In this document: positions 5,392 to 13,912 of the stretch, piece after piece | Layout of the letters: every line of letters starts with the position of its first letter | Numbering within the stretch: the stretch's first letter is position 1 | IMG/VR virus record: IMGVR_UViG_3300045738_001810 | Span: 1-38,332 of that record | DNA from: a virus | DNA: 38,332 bases | Strand: one strand, 5' to 3' | Made by a program: the position numbers and the translations under genes | Notes under the pieces: generated by a model | What the model was told of the DNA's origin: nothing | Database searches by the model: none | What the model saw: only the letters and a program-made list of their open reading frames with translations

Positions 5392-6434
5392 TAGATTTAT
5401 CTGAAGAGCAAAAAGATTTAATATTAAAAAGCTTTAAGTCTGACCCTAATATTATAAACATCACAAGAATTGTATTCGAAGATGATAAGCTTGATGGTCG
5501 GTCTAAAGAAGGGCGCACCGTCACAAAGTTCTTGGCAAAAAATGGCTACAAAGCTAAGACAACAAAACATGATAAAGCGAATGAGATAAAACTTACAGAA
5601 GGTCAGATTTCTAAAATTGAGGAGTTTAAGGAGGATGGTATGAACACCTCAGAAATCGCTGATATTATTTTTAATGAACCAGTAAAAAGGCTTTCAAAAG
5701 AGTGGAGAGTTATTAATGAAATAGTTAATCAAGAGAAGCAAGAAGAAAAGGAAAAAGGCCAAGACTCTTCTGGTAATTACATACCTCCCCAAGCCATTTC
5801 TAGAATAATTAAAAAAATCAATGATTCTACTGGTATTGGGCTGGAAGAAGGCAAGATGTCTAGAACCCACCACTCTTGCTGCAACAAACTAAGAATAAAT
5901 CTTAGCAACTCAAGATTTGTAGCGGTCGTTAATAATTATATTAATCCTAGAGACAAGGAATTATTTGAGCAGGAGATGATACGACTCACTTGGGACAAGC
6001 CAGACTTGACTGCAGATGAATTGAATTTGTATATGAACGTCTCTAAGGAAATTATTAATCTAGAATTAATTACTGGCCACCTACAGAAGCTGAACGAAAT
6101 GTTTGAGGATGCTGGACACCAAGATGAGATGACTGTTCGTTTAGCGGAGATAATTAAGGCTAAAAGCTCTGAGTACCATCAATGTGAGACTCGTATCGAA
6201 AACTTAACAAAGAAGCTCCAGGGGGATCGTGGTACGCGTTTAGCGAATCAACAAAAGGATACAGCGTCATTTCTGGCTATTGTCCAGCTCTTCCAAGAAG
6301 AGGAGGAAAGAAAAAATATGGTGCGTATAGCGGATATGCAAAAACAAACAATCAGAAAAGAGGCCGAGCGTTTGGAGGGTATGGCTGCTTGGAAGGCAAG
6401 AGTGCTAGGGATTGGCATTGAAGATGTCTTATAA
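5388..6434 (+). CDS. Helix-rich, possibly DNA-binding protein, 348 aa
   Basis: The N-terminal 120 residues hold two stretches that could be helix-turn-helix units (about 50-60 and 85-110, with TSEIADIIFNEPVKRLSKEW). The middle has a short HHSCC segment, and residues 230-348 are predicted long charged helices, probably coiled coil. No family is recognised. It lies between a sigma factor and the nuclease/terminase pair, so a small-terminase-like or transcription-cofactor role are the two main options. The gene overlaps its neighbours by 4 bases upstream and 11 bases downstream. Confidence 0.5.
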   Translation: MIDLSEEQKDLILKSFKSDPNIINITRIVFEDDKLDGRSKEGRTVTKFLAKNGYKAKTTKHDKANEIKLTEGQISKIEEFKEDGMNTSEIADIIFNEPVKRLSKEWRVINEIVNQEKQEEKEKGQDSSGNYIPPQAISRIIKKINDSTGIGLEEGKMSRTHHSCCNKLRINLSNSRFVAVVNNYINPRDKELFEQEMIRLTWDKPDLTADELNLYMNVSKEIINLELITGHLQKLNEMFEDAGHQDEMTVRLAEIIKAKSSEYHQCETRIENLTKKLQGDRGTRLANQQKDTASFLAIVQLFQEEEERKNMVRIADMQKQTIRKEAERLEGMAAWKARVLGIGIEDVL

Positions 6435-7341
6435 ATGCAAAGAATGCGGATTGGAATTCACTTCTGAAAAATCCCTACACGGTCACCTTAAAGCTCATAA
6501 AATTTATGTGGCAGATTACTATGTGAAACATTATCCGCGCTTTAATAAGCTCAACGGCAATCCCCTACCTTTTAAGAAAAAAGAAGAGTATTTCGAAAAT
6601 GATTTTATTAATAGATCACAACTAGTGGCTTGGTGCAAAAAATCCGACCCAGCCGAAGTCAAAGAATATATAATCGAATTAGCAAAAAGAAGAATAAAAC
6701 AAAAGAATTATAAAAATGCGCCTTTCCATATTGAGCTTTTAAAAAGACAGTTGCCAGACCTAGATGTTTTTAAAGAGCATTTCGGCACATATACAAAAGC
6801 TTGTGACGTAATGGGAGCCGAGCCAATATTTTATAAGGGTATGCCAAAGGAGTTTAAAGAAGATTTTGATGTCGAAGTATTAATCGATACTAGGGAGCAG
6901 CAGCCATTACAATTCCCCAAATCCCAAATTTTAAAATTAGATTTTGGAGATTACACATTAGGTGGCAAGGATTTTTCTAATACGTTTGTAGATAGAAAGA
7001 GTTCTGGCGATTTCTTATCCACGTTCGGGGGTCAGGTTGATAGGTTCAGGAAAGAAATGAAAAGATGCGTAGAGCTTGATAGTTATATGTATATAGTTAT
7101 AGAAAAACCAATAAAAGCAATTGAAAAGGAAGCTATTTTTACAAAAGGTAGAAGAGCGCCAAAACTGAGTTGGGTATTCTCTAATATGATTTCAATACAA
7201 CACGAGTTCGCTGGTAATTGTCAATTTATTTTTACTGACAACAGAATACATAGCGAAGAAATTATTCCCAAGCTTTTATATTTAGGTGACAAACTTTGGG
7301 ATGTAGATGTACAATATTTTTTAGATAAGGAGCAAATATGA
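6424..7341 (+). CDS. ERCC4-type nuclease with N-terminal C2H2 zinc finger
   Basis: A 305-aa protein. Residues 5-25 form a C2H2 finger (C5, C8, H21, H25; CKECGLEFTSEKSLHGHLKAH spacing). Residues 150-290 match the XPF/ERCC4 nuclease core: IDTREQQPL with D155 and E158, then GDY at 175-177, then VDRKS with D190-R191-K192 in place of the usual ERK. Such enzymes cut branched or structured DNA. It directly precedes the large terminase with a 4-base overlap, so trimming of replication intermediates for packaging is plausible. ATG 6424 is used rather than TTG 6412. Confidence 0.8.
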   Translation: MSYKCKECGLEFTSEKSLHGHLKAHKIYVADYYVKHYPRFNKLNGNPLPFKKKEEYFENDFINRSQLVAWCKKSDPAEVKEYIIELAKRRIKQKNYKNAPFHIELLKRQLPDLDVFKEHFGTYTKACDVMGAEPIFYKGMPKEFKEDFDVEVLIDTREQQPLQFPKSQILKLDFGDYTLGGKDFSNTFVDRKSSGDFLSTFGGQVDRFRKEMKRCVELDSYMYIVIEKPIKAIEKEAIFTKGRRAPKLSWVFSNMISIQHEFAGNCQFIFTDNRIHSEEIIPKLLYLGDKLWDVDVQYFLDKEQI

Positions 7342-9188
7342 GTTGGGATACAGGAAATCAAAAGCCGCTAGATAGGGAAGATATAAATAAACAAATTTTA
7401 GATCTTGATGGTTACCTTGAGGATAACAAAGCTAAGTATTACTTGTACAAGTTCCTAAAGGATAATGTAACATTTACAACAGAATTACTCACTGGGGTAG
7501 AATTATTTCCATTCCAACATATGGCTGTAAAGGCCATGATGGAGAACGATTACTTTTTGGGAGTATGGTCCCGAGGTATGTCCAAGTCCTTCTCTACGGG
7601 CATTTTCGCTTTACTAGACGCTATGCTAAACCAAGGGGTTCATATAGGTATTATTTCAAAGTCTTTTCGACAATCAAAAATGATTTTCCGTAAAATTGAA
7701 GATATATCTCTAGATAAAAAAGCAGAATTATTCAGACAATGCATTGGTAAGGTCAGCAAATCAAATGATGAGTGGTCGATGCAGATTGGTAAGAGTAGAA
7801 TCACAGCTCTACCTCTTGGTGATGGCGAAAAACTTCGTGGTTTCCGTTTTCAAAGAATTATTGTTGATGAGCTTCTGCTTATGCCAGAAAAAATTTTGAA
7901 TGAAGTCATTTTGCCTTTCTTGGCTGTTGTAGAAAACCCACAAGAAAGACAAAAAATTAGCGATGCAGAAGACGCTATGATTGCTGCTGGCAAAATGACA
8001 GAAGAAGAACGTACGGAATGGCCCTCCAATAAAATGATAGGGCTTTCGTCGGCATCTTATAAGTTTGAATATTTGTATAAAATGTATCAGGCTTATGAAA
8101 ATATGATCTTTAATCCTGGCGCTAAAAACCAAGGCAGAAGATGTATTATGCAGTTTAGTTATGATTGCGCCCCTAAAGCTTTGTATGATGAAAATCTTAT
8201 AACTCAAGCAAGAGGTACTATGAGCCAGTCTCAAATTGACCGAGAATTTAATGCTCAATTTACAGATGATAGCGCTGGTTATTTCAAAATAAGCAAGATG
8301 GCTGAATGCACTATTGAAGATGGAGAATCTCCAGCGGTTGAAGTAGGCGGAGAAGAGGGTGCTGAATATATCCTAGCATTTGACCCATCATGGTCTGAAT
8401 CTGAAGCTTCTGATGATTTCGCTATGCAGGTTATTAAGCTTATACCAGAAAATAAAAAAGGTGTTGTAGTTCACAGTTACGCTCTTCCTGGCACAAACCT
8501 AAAGAAGCACATGACTTACTTTAAATATCTTATTGATCATTTCAATATAATCATGGTTGTAGGTGACTACAATGGCGGCGTGCAATTCATGAATTCCTGT
8601 AACGAAAGTGACTTATTTAAAAAAGATAGACTGGAAATAGGAATGTTCGACGCTGGTTTGGACAACCCGCACGATTATGTAAAGGACCTGAAAGAGGCAA
8701 GAAGAGGTTATAATGTATCAAATAAAACTATTTGTTACTTAAGAAAACCAACTTCCGTTTGGATTAGAAATGGTAACGAAATGTTACAGACTGCTTTCGA
8801 TAGAAAAAAACTTTATTTTGCAGCTACAGCTATGGACGACAATTATTCGATCCAAAGAGCTAAAAAAATACCAATAAAAGATTTAAAATTCTCCAAATAC
8901 GAAGACGAAAAGAACGCTGGCGCAAAAATGATTGAATTTGTTGAACACCAGAAGGATATGATCGACCTAACAAAGGCTGAATGTGCTTTGATTCAAGTTT
9001 CTAGTTCTGCTGGCGGTACTCAAAGTTTTGATTTACCTAGCAACCTAAAAAGGCAGAAGGGAGTAGATAGACCGAGAAAGGATTCCTATTCAGCTCTAGT
9101 ACTAGGTAACTGGGGAATGAACATATATTACGACATGATGGACATACCAGAGGAAAGCAATCATGGCTTCACTCCTATGTTTATTTAA
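7338..9188 (+). CDS. terL: Terminase large subunit
   Basis: A 616-aa packaging motor. The N-terminal ATPase has a Walker A-like SRGMSKS at residues 78-84 and Walker B IIVDE at 174-178. The C-terminal RNase H/RuvC-like nuclease has its acidic triad at about D349 (LAFDPSW), D410 (VVGDYNGG) and D582 (RKDSYSAL). It pumps DNA into the prohead through the portal and cuts the concatemer. The length fits the family. It follows the ERCC4 nuclease with an ATGA overlap and is separated from the portal gene by a 52-base control region. Confidence 0.95.
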   Translation: MSWDTGNQKPLDREDINKQILDLDGYLEDNKAKYYLYKFLKDNVTFTTELLTGVELFPFQHMAVKAMMENDYFLGVWSRGMSKSFSTGIFALLDAMLNQGVHIGIISKSFRQSKMIFRKIEDISLDKKAELFRQCIGKVSKSNDEWSMQIGKSRITALPLGDGEKLRGFRFQRIIVDELLLMPEKILNEVILPFLAVVENPQERQKISDAEDAMIAAGKMTEEERTEWPSNKMIGLSSASYKFEYLYKMYQAYENMIFNPGAKNQGRRCIMQFSYDCAPKALYDENLITQARGTMSQSQIDREFNAQFTDDSAGYFKISKMAECTIEDGESPAVEVGGEEGAEYILAFDPSWSESEASDDFAMQVIKLIPENKKGVVVHSYALPGTNLKKHMTYFKYLIDHFNIIMVVGDYNGGVQFMNSCNESDLFKKDRLEIGMFDAGLDNPHDYVKDLKEARRGYNVSNKTICYLRKPTSVWIRNGNEMLQTAFDRKKLYFAATAMDDNYSIQRAKKIPIKDLKFSKYEDEKNAGAKMIEFVEHQKDMIDLTKAECALIQVSSSAGGTQSFDLPSNLKRQKGVDRPRKDSYSALVLGNWGMNIYYDMMDIPEESNHGFTPMFI

Positions 9189-9200
9189 AAAAAGTTAAAA

Positions 9201-9235
9201 AAGTAACTTTTAAATTGTGTAAAGTAACTTATAAT
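9201..9235 (+). promoter_or_regulatory. Portal promoter with two AAGTAACTT repeats
   Basis: Two copies of the odd-centred palindrome AAGTAACTT (9201-9209 and 9222-9230), 21 bases apart and thus two helical turns, flank a GTGTAAA element (9217-9223). The second copy runs into a consensus TATAAT (9230-9235) that ends five bases before ATG 9241. The repeats could be an operator bound by a dimer. The message would be leaderless. Confidence 0.45.
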
Positions 9236-9240
9236 ACATC

Positions 9241-11193
9241 ATGCCCAAAAGAAAATACACAAAAAAATCCGATTATTGGAATAACTTTAAAAGGGTTGCC
9301 CCAGAGGCTCCAAAATTTCAAGAAGTGGTCGAGCCTGCTACAATGGGCGAGGCATACCATGTTTCTCAGGGGTCGTACAATCGATCTGGTTCTGTGAGCA
9401 ATCTCTCATCGTCTACTACAAGCACAAGAATAAACAGATCTTCTGTTACGGCCCCACTAAACAAATTTAGTCAAATAAGAGCTGGGATGCTCCCCTACGA
9501 AATGGCTTCTGATGGAGCTAATGTCAGGGACGCTATTGAACTCTGCCAAAAGGCTTACGCTAATGTGCCTATCTTTAGAAATACTATTGATATGATGTCT
9601 GAGTTCGCGAATGCAGAACTCTATTTAGAAGGAGGCAGCTCAACTTCTAGAAAATTTTTCGAAAAGCTTCTTGATCGGATTAAAATTTGGGATCTTAAGG
9701 ATCAGTACTTTAGAGAGTATTATAGAAGTGGAAATATTTTCCTATACAGAGTGGACGGCAAATTCAGTATAGAAGATTATAAAAAGTTTTCCCAAACCGT
9801 TTCAGACGGACCTTCTTTAAATAAGTTCCCATTAAAATATGTTGTTTTGAATCCTTTCGAAATAGTAGCTAAGCGCAGTACCGTGTTTAACACAAAAGAT
9901 GGAGGTTACGCAAAAATCCTCTCTGAGTTTGATATAGAAAGATTAGCTAGTCCTAAAAATGATTATGACAAGGCTGTGTTTGACGCCTTAGATCCAGAAG
10001 TCAAAAAACAAATCAAGGACGGCGCTTATTTTAAAGACGGACTCATGATAAATTTAAAAAGCGAAAAGATGTCTTATAGCTTTTACAAGAAACAAGATTA
10101 CGAGCCATTCGCTATTCCATTCGGTTACCCAGTCCTTGAAGACATTAACGCTAAGATGGAAATGAAGAAGATGGATCAAGCCATCATGAGAACGGTCGAG
10201 AACGTAATCCTTATGATTACAATGGGAGCGGAGCCAGATAAAGGAGGCATCAACCCCAACAATGTAAAGGCTATGCAAACGCTTTTTCAAAACGAATCTG
10301 TTGGCCGTGTTCTAGTGTCAGACTACACGACAAAAGCAGATTTTGTTATTCCAGATATCAATAAAGTAGTCGGTCCTGGTAAGTATGAAGTTATTAACCA
10401 GGACATTAAAGACGGTCTACAAAACATAGCACTGAATGACGATAAGTATAATGGCGCTGAAATGAAGACTCGCGTCTTTTTGGATAGACTTAAGGAAGCT
10501 CGTGAGGCATTTATCCAAGACTTTTTGCAGCCAGAAATCCGCAGAATCGCTCTAGACTTAGGTTTCAGATCCTACCCCACTGTTAAGTTTAAAGATATTG
10601 ATTTGCGTGACGAAACTCAATTAATGAGAGTAGCCACAAGGCTTATGGAGCTTGGTCTTATTACCGCAGAGCAGGGAATGAAGCTTTTCCAAACTGGTGA
10701 ATTCCCGTTGGCGGAGAATCTAGAAAAGGCTCAAGAAAAATTCGTAGAACAGAGAGAGAAGGGTTATTTCAACCCAATAGTTGGTGGAGTCCCTATGATT
10801 GATTCAGAAACTGGCGAAGAAGAACCAGGAAAAACTAGCAAACCAACAAAAGGTATGTCTGGTCGCCCAGAAGGTTCAAAAGACCAGTTCTCTAGAGAAA
10901 ATATCCAAGGCACTATTTATGAAATAGAGGCGTTGAATTCTATAGCTAAAGAAAAAATGCTAGAAAAACTAAACTCAGAATCTCTTGACGAAAATCAAGA
11001 AAAAATGATAAGCCAATTATGTGAATCTGTTATCTGTGCGTCCAAAAAAGAAAATTGGACTGAGACAATGCTTTCTTGTGTAAATGACTTTACTGAGATT
11101 GAAAAACTAGGGACAATGGAAAACATTCTTGATGTCTCAGAAGCCCACAAATTAGAGATCTACCCTTCAGCAATTTTATATCACTCAAAATGA
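9241..11193 (+). CDS. Portal protein
   Basis: A 650-aa protein directly behind the large terminase and before the protease/scaffold and capsid genes, the standard portal place. Residues 70-480 carry a portal-like core, including the typical early segment (NVPIFRNTIDMMSEF), a long region with PFGYPVLEDI, and a helix-rich stretch (MKTRVFLDRLKEAREAF) near the stem/wing domain. The C-terminal 120 residues are acidic and helical. It forms the dodecameric DNA channel at the capsid vertex. The start at ATG 9241 is fixed by the TATAAT five bases upstream. The last codons overlap the next gene by four bases. Confidence 0.85.
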   Translation: MPKRKYTKKSDYWNNFKRVAPEAPKFQEVVEPATMGEAYHVSQGSYNRSGSVSNLSSSTTSTRINRSSVTAPLNKFSQIRAGMLPYEMASDGANVRDAIELCQKAYANVPIFRNTIDMMSEFANAELYLEGGSSTSRKFFEKLLDRIKIWDLKDQYFREYYRSGNIFLYRVDGKFSIEDYKKFSQTVSDGPSLNKFPLKYVVLNPFEIVAKRSTVFNTKDGGYAKILSEFDIERLASPKNDYDKAVFDALDPEVKKQIKDGAYFKDGLMINLKSEKMSYSFYKKQDYEPFAIPFGYPVLEDINAKMEMKKMDQAIMRTVENVILMITMGAEPDKGGINPNNVKAMQTLFQNESVGRVLVSDYTTKADFVIPDINKVVGPGKYEVINQDIKDGLQNIALNDDKYNGAEMKTRVFLDRLKEAREAFIQDFLQPEIRRIALDLGFRSYPTVKFKDIDLRDETQLMRVATRLMELGLITAEQGMKLFQTGEFPLAENLEKAQEKFVEQREKGYFNPIVGGVPMIDSETGEEEPGKTSKPTKGMSGRPEGSKDQFSRENIQGTIYEIEALNSIAKEKMLEKLNSESLDENQEKMISQLCESVICASKKENWTETMLSCVNDFTEIEKLGTMENILDVSEAHKLEIYPSAILYHSK

Positions 11194-11699
11194 AAAAAAT
11201 CAAAAACCCACTCGAAATGAGCTTAGACCGCTCCAACGGCAATATCGAAATTTCTATTGCGAAAAAATACAGCCAAACCGAAGAAGCTATGTATAAATCA
11301 TACATGAGCGTTTGCGCTATGGATGATAAAGCGCTGGTCGATACTTCGGAAATGGATGAGGAAGGCACTGCGAAAAGCTGTGGGATGCAGTACGACAAAA
11401 TGAGAGCGATGATGAATGAAGTTGGCGAAGGCGGCTTAACGGACAATCAAAAGAAATTGCCACCAGCTTTGCAAAAAGCGATTCTTGAAAAAATGAAAAA
11501 AGAAGGGAAAGCTTCGAAGTCTTATGCGGCAAAAGAAGACTTTAAACCTCATATGATGTATGATCCAAAAACTGGCAAAAGCTACGAAGCAAAAACCTAT
11601 GAGGATCATCTAAAAATGAAAGACATGGGATATACCCATGAAAAGCCTAGCGACAAAGAAGAAGGTGGGGCTGTAGAGAGCAAAAAAAAGGATGTATAA
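11190..11699 (+). CDS. Hypothetical virion-module protein, 169 aa
   Basis: A highly charged, Lys/Glu/Met-rich protein without membrane helices. A segment near the middle, LTDNQKKLPPALQKAILEKM (residues about 81-100), looks like an amphipathic helix and may be a binding peptide. The C-terminus is probably disordered. It overlaps the portal stop (ATGA) and the protease-scaffold start (8 bases), so it is translated together with head-assembly genes and may be a small scaffold or internal head component. No family is recognised. Confidence 0.55.
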   Translation: MKKIKNPLEMSLDRSNGNIEISIAKKYSQTEEAMYKSYMSVCAMDDKALVDTSEMDEEGTAKSCGMQYDKMRAMMNEVGEGGLTDNQKKLPPALQKAILEKMKKEGKASKSYAAKEDFKPHMMYDPKTGKSYEAKTYEDHLKMKDMGYTHEKPSDKEEGGAVESKKKDV

Positions 11700-13245
11700 G
11701 TATACCGCCACTTTCGAATTTGAAGTTAAAGCCTGCGAAGAAATAGCAGGAATTAATGTCAGCAAAGCTAATATTGAGAATCTTAGATCTTTAATACCAG
11801 AGTCGGTAGATCTAGAAAAAAATATAGATTTAATAGGCGTTGCGTTTAACGCTGCCGTTGTAAATGAATTTAATAAAAATGGAGATGGCATTGATACAAA
11901 AACAGCTATTGAATCCGTTCAGCAGTTTATTCATAAGCCTACAAATATAGAACACAACAAAACAAAAGTTGTAGGCCACATTGTTAATGCTGGATTTAGT
12001 GATTATTCAGACAGCACTGTTTTGATTAACATTGATGAAGACCAAAAAGATGCATTCAATATCGCTCTTGGCGCGGTTGTTTATAAAACTGTTGATAAAG
12101 ACTTTGCCACAATGCTTGAAAATAGCACTAACCCAGAGAACAAAATGCATAATACTATTTCTGCAAGTTGGGAAATAGGGTTTAGTGAATATAGCATCGC
12201 TATTGGCAGTAAAAATTTAAAGGACGCTGAAATTATTTCTGACCCCGAAAAGGTGATGGAAATGAAAGGTATTCTTAAGAGTTTTGGGGGCAAAGGCATG
12301 ACTGAAGATGGTCGTCCAGTTTACCGTTTGATCACTGGAAAAGTCTACCCTCTTGGTATTGGTTTTACTATGAAACCTGCGGCCAATGTTAAGGGTGTCA
12401 TCAGTAATGAATACACACAAAAAGAAGATGCCGAGCAAGAAAAGGAACAGCTTATTGATAATTCCAACAAAACTCAAGCAAAGCATTTAGAAAAAATATC
12501 TGACAAAATTTCACAAAAATTAAAAAATACTGTAAACAATACTAAAATCATGGACTTAGAAACACTCTTATCAGAATTGAAGGACTCTCTCGCAGAAAAG
12601 AAATTTTCTGAAGAAGCGGTCGCTGGCATGACTTCGACTTTTGCCGAAGCCATTAAACAAAAAGACGACGAGTACCAAGCTTCTCTTGAGGCTGCAGAAA
12701 AAGAAAAGACTGAAGTCGCAGCCGCGAGAGAAGAGCTTGAAAAATCTGTAGAATCTATCAAAGAGGAACTTAAGGTAGCTCAAGAGCGCATTGGCGGTTT
12801 TGAAACAGAGAAGAAAGCTGAAGAAGCTATCGCTCGTTTTAATGCACGCATGGAAGAAGTAGATTCTATTTACGACCTCGAAGAAAGCGATAGTTCTTTT
12901 ATCGCTGAAAAAATCAAGGGCCTAGATGAAACTGAAGAATCCTTTGCCTCCTTTAAAAGTGAGCTGGCTGTTTTCTGGTCATCTAAAAACAAAGAAGCTA
13001 AAGCTGAAATTGAACAAGAGATCAAAGCTCGCGTTGACGCAGAAATTGAAAAGCGCCTTAGCACAGCAGAAGCCTCTGAGGTTACCGTAGAAGCTACTAC
13101 CGAGGAAGTGGATGTTGAGCAAGCTCTTCAAAATGCAGAAGCTACCGACGTGACTCTACCTAACAATAACGAAGCTCAAGCTTCAAAAACAACTTTGAAG
13201 GAAAAATTCGCTGCTGCGTTTGGCCGCGAAAACATCCTTGGATAA
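11692..13245 (+). CDS. Prohead serine protease fused to scaffold
   Basis: A 517-aa protein. Residues 1-240 look like the prohead protease fold (T4 gp21/herpes assemblin type): a conserved NGDG turn at 63-66, the probable catalytic His in TNIEHN (H88) and the probable Ser in ISASWEIGFSEY (S159). Residues 287-450 are a long Glu/Lys/Ala-rich coiled coil typical of scaffold, followed by an acidic linker and a basic end (KEKFAAAFGREN) that may bind the capsid protein. It shapes the prohead, then cleaves itself and other head proteins. An internal start at 12550 may give free scaffold. Confidence 0.75.
   Translation: MYKYTATFEFEVKACEEIAGINVSKANIENLRSLIPESVDLEKNIDLIGVAFNAAVVNEFNKNGDGIDTKTAIESVQQFIHKPTNIEHNKTKVVGHIVNAGFSDYSDSTVLINIDEDQKDAFNIALGAVVYKTVDKDFATMLENSTNPENKMHNTISASWEIGFSEYSIAIGSKNLKDAEIISDPEKVMEMKGILKSFGGKGMTEDGRPVYRLITGKVYPLGIGFTMKPAANVKGVISNEYTQKEDAEQEKEQLIDNSNKTQAKHLEKISDKISQKLKNTVNNTKIMDLETLLSELKDSLAEKKFSEEAVAGMTSTFAEAIKQKDDEYQASLEAAEKEKTEVAAAREELEKSVESIKEELKVAQERIGGFETEKKAEEAIARFNARMEEVDSIYDLEESDSSFIAEKIKGLDETEESFASFKSELAVFWSSKNKEAKAEIEQEIKARVDAEIEKRLSTAEASEVTVEATTEEVDVEQALQNAEATDVTLPNNNEAQASKTTLKEKFAAAFGRENILG
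12529..12540 (+). promoter_or_regulatory. ACTGTAAACAAT element before an internal ATG
   Basis: ACTGTAAACAAT followed by ACTAAAATC and ATG 12550. The same 12 bases followed by a nearly identical AT-rich spacer precede the tail-tube gene (17496-17507, minus strand). The copy here lies inside a coding sequence, so its conservation suggests a signal for separate expression of the scaffold. Confidence 0.45.
12550..13245 (+). CDS. Possible separately translated scaffold protein, 231 aa (internal start)
   Basis: ATG 12550 is codon 287 of the protease-scaffold gene and opens the sequence MDLETLLSELKDSLAEKKFS, exactly where the protease-like part ends and the coiled coil begins. The 22 bases before it closely match the leader of the tail-tube gene. 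An internal scaffold start nested in a protease gene is an established arrangement (lambda C/Nu3). Here it is inferred from position and leader similarity. Confidence 0.45.
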   Translation: MDLETLLSELKDSLAEKKFSEEAVAGMTSTFAEAIKQKDDEYQASLEAAEKEKTEVAAAREELEKSVESIKEELKVAQERIGGFETEKKAEEAIARFNARMEEVDSIYDLEESDSSFIAEKIKGLDETEESFASFKSELAVFWSSKNKEAKAEIEQEIKARVDAEIEKRLSTAEASEVTVEATTEEVDVEQALQNAEATDVTLPNNNEAQASKTTLKEKFAAAFGRENILG

Positions 13246-13269
13246 AAAAATATTTAAATAAAAAAAATT

Positions 13270-13890
13270 ATGGCATTAAGATTACTCCCATTCAGACAAT
13301 ATAACGAGCATGACGTAGTAAATATGTTTGCTCTTAACTCCGCTTCGGTTCTTGAGTCCTCCACTGGTGATGGCGCAGGTTCCAATGGCGTTTTCGTTAA
13401 AGTAACAAACGGAAATCTTAACCAAGATACCATTACTTACGGTAGTGACGCTTATCTTGGTGATACAGATTACCCTTTCGTTGGTGGCGATATGTACCCA
13501 ACTAATCCTCTTGAAATCAGCCCAGCTGCTTCTGGTGAAACCCCTCTGGGACTCACTTTGAATCAAACAGCTAAGACTGATGAAAATGGAGAAAAACTCC
13601 TTTATAACGTAACCAAAAAAGAGGAGCTTCAAGCTATTCTTCCTGGTCAAAGCGTCCCTGTTGCAACTAGAGGTGTCTTCACCTTGAGTAAAAATGCTAT
13701 CGAAGGTGGAGCAGCATCTGTTTTCACTATTGGTGGCGGCTTCGAAGTTGCTGGTGCTGGCACCGTCGGTCCTGCTACTGCGGGTGCTACTGGTTGTCTC
13801 GGTACCATTCTTGGAACTGGCTCTCGCGCCTCACAAGGCGGTCTTACTGATCAATTCGCTGGTGACTATGTAGTCGTCAAGCTGGGTTAA
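13270..13890 (+). CDS. Probable capsid decoration protein
   Basis: A 206-aa Gly/Ala/Thr-rich, beta-rich protein located between the scaffold and major capsid genes, the usual place of head-decoration proteins. It has segments such as TYGSDAYLGDTDYPFVGGDMYPTNPLEI and a C-terminal barrel-like part (LPGQSVPVATRGVFTLS, then Gly-rich turns). Codon choice is like that of the major capsid gene (CTT, GGT, GCT, C-ending codons), which suggests high expression. No Shine-Dalgarno sequence is seen, only an A-rich leader. The family assignment rests mainly on position. Confidence 0.6.
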   Translation: MALRLLPFRQYNEHDVVNMFALNSASVLESSTGDGAGSNGVFVKVTNGNLNQDTITYGSDAYLGDTDYPFVGGDMYPTNPLEISPAASGETPLGLTLNQTAKTDENGEKLLYNVTKKEELQAILPGQSVPVATRGVFTLSKNAIEGGAASVFTIGGGFEVAGAGTVGPATAGATGCLGTILGTGSRASQGGLTDQFAGDYVVVKLG

Positions 13891-13912
13891 TAAAAAAAAA
13901 GAATTTAACAAT

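Noticed and set aside
9215-9397. Additional small gene ahead of the portal
   Set aside because: The frame overlaps the first 150 bases of the portal gene in another frame and begins within the promoter region.
11090-11446. Minus-strand gene opposite the end of the portal gene
   Set aside because: It is antisense to two overlapping plus-strand genes, has no promoter or ribosome-binding signal, and its composition is that of an antisense shadow.
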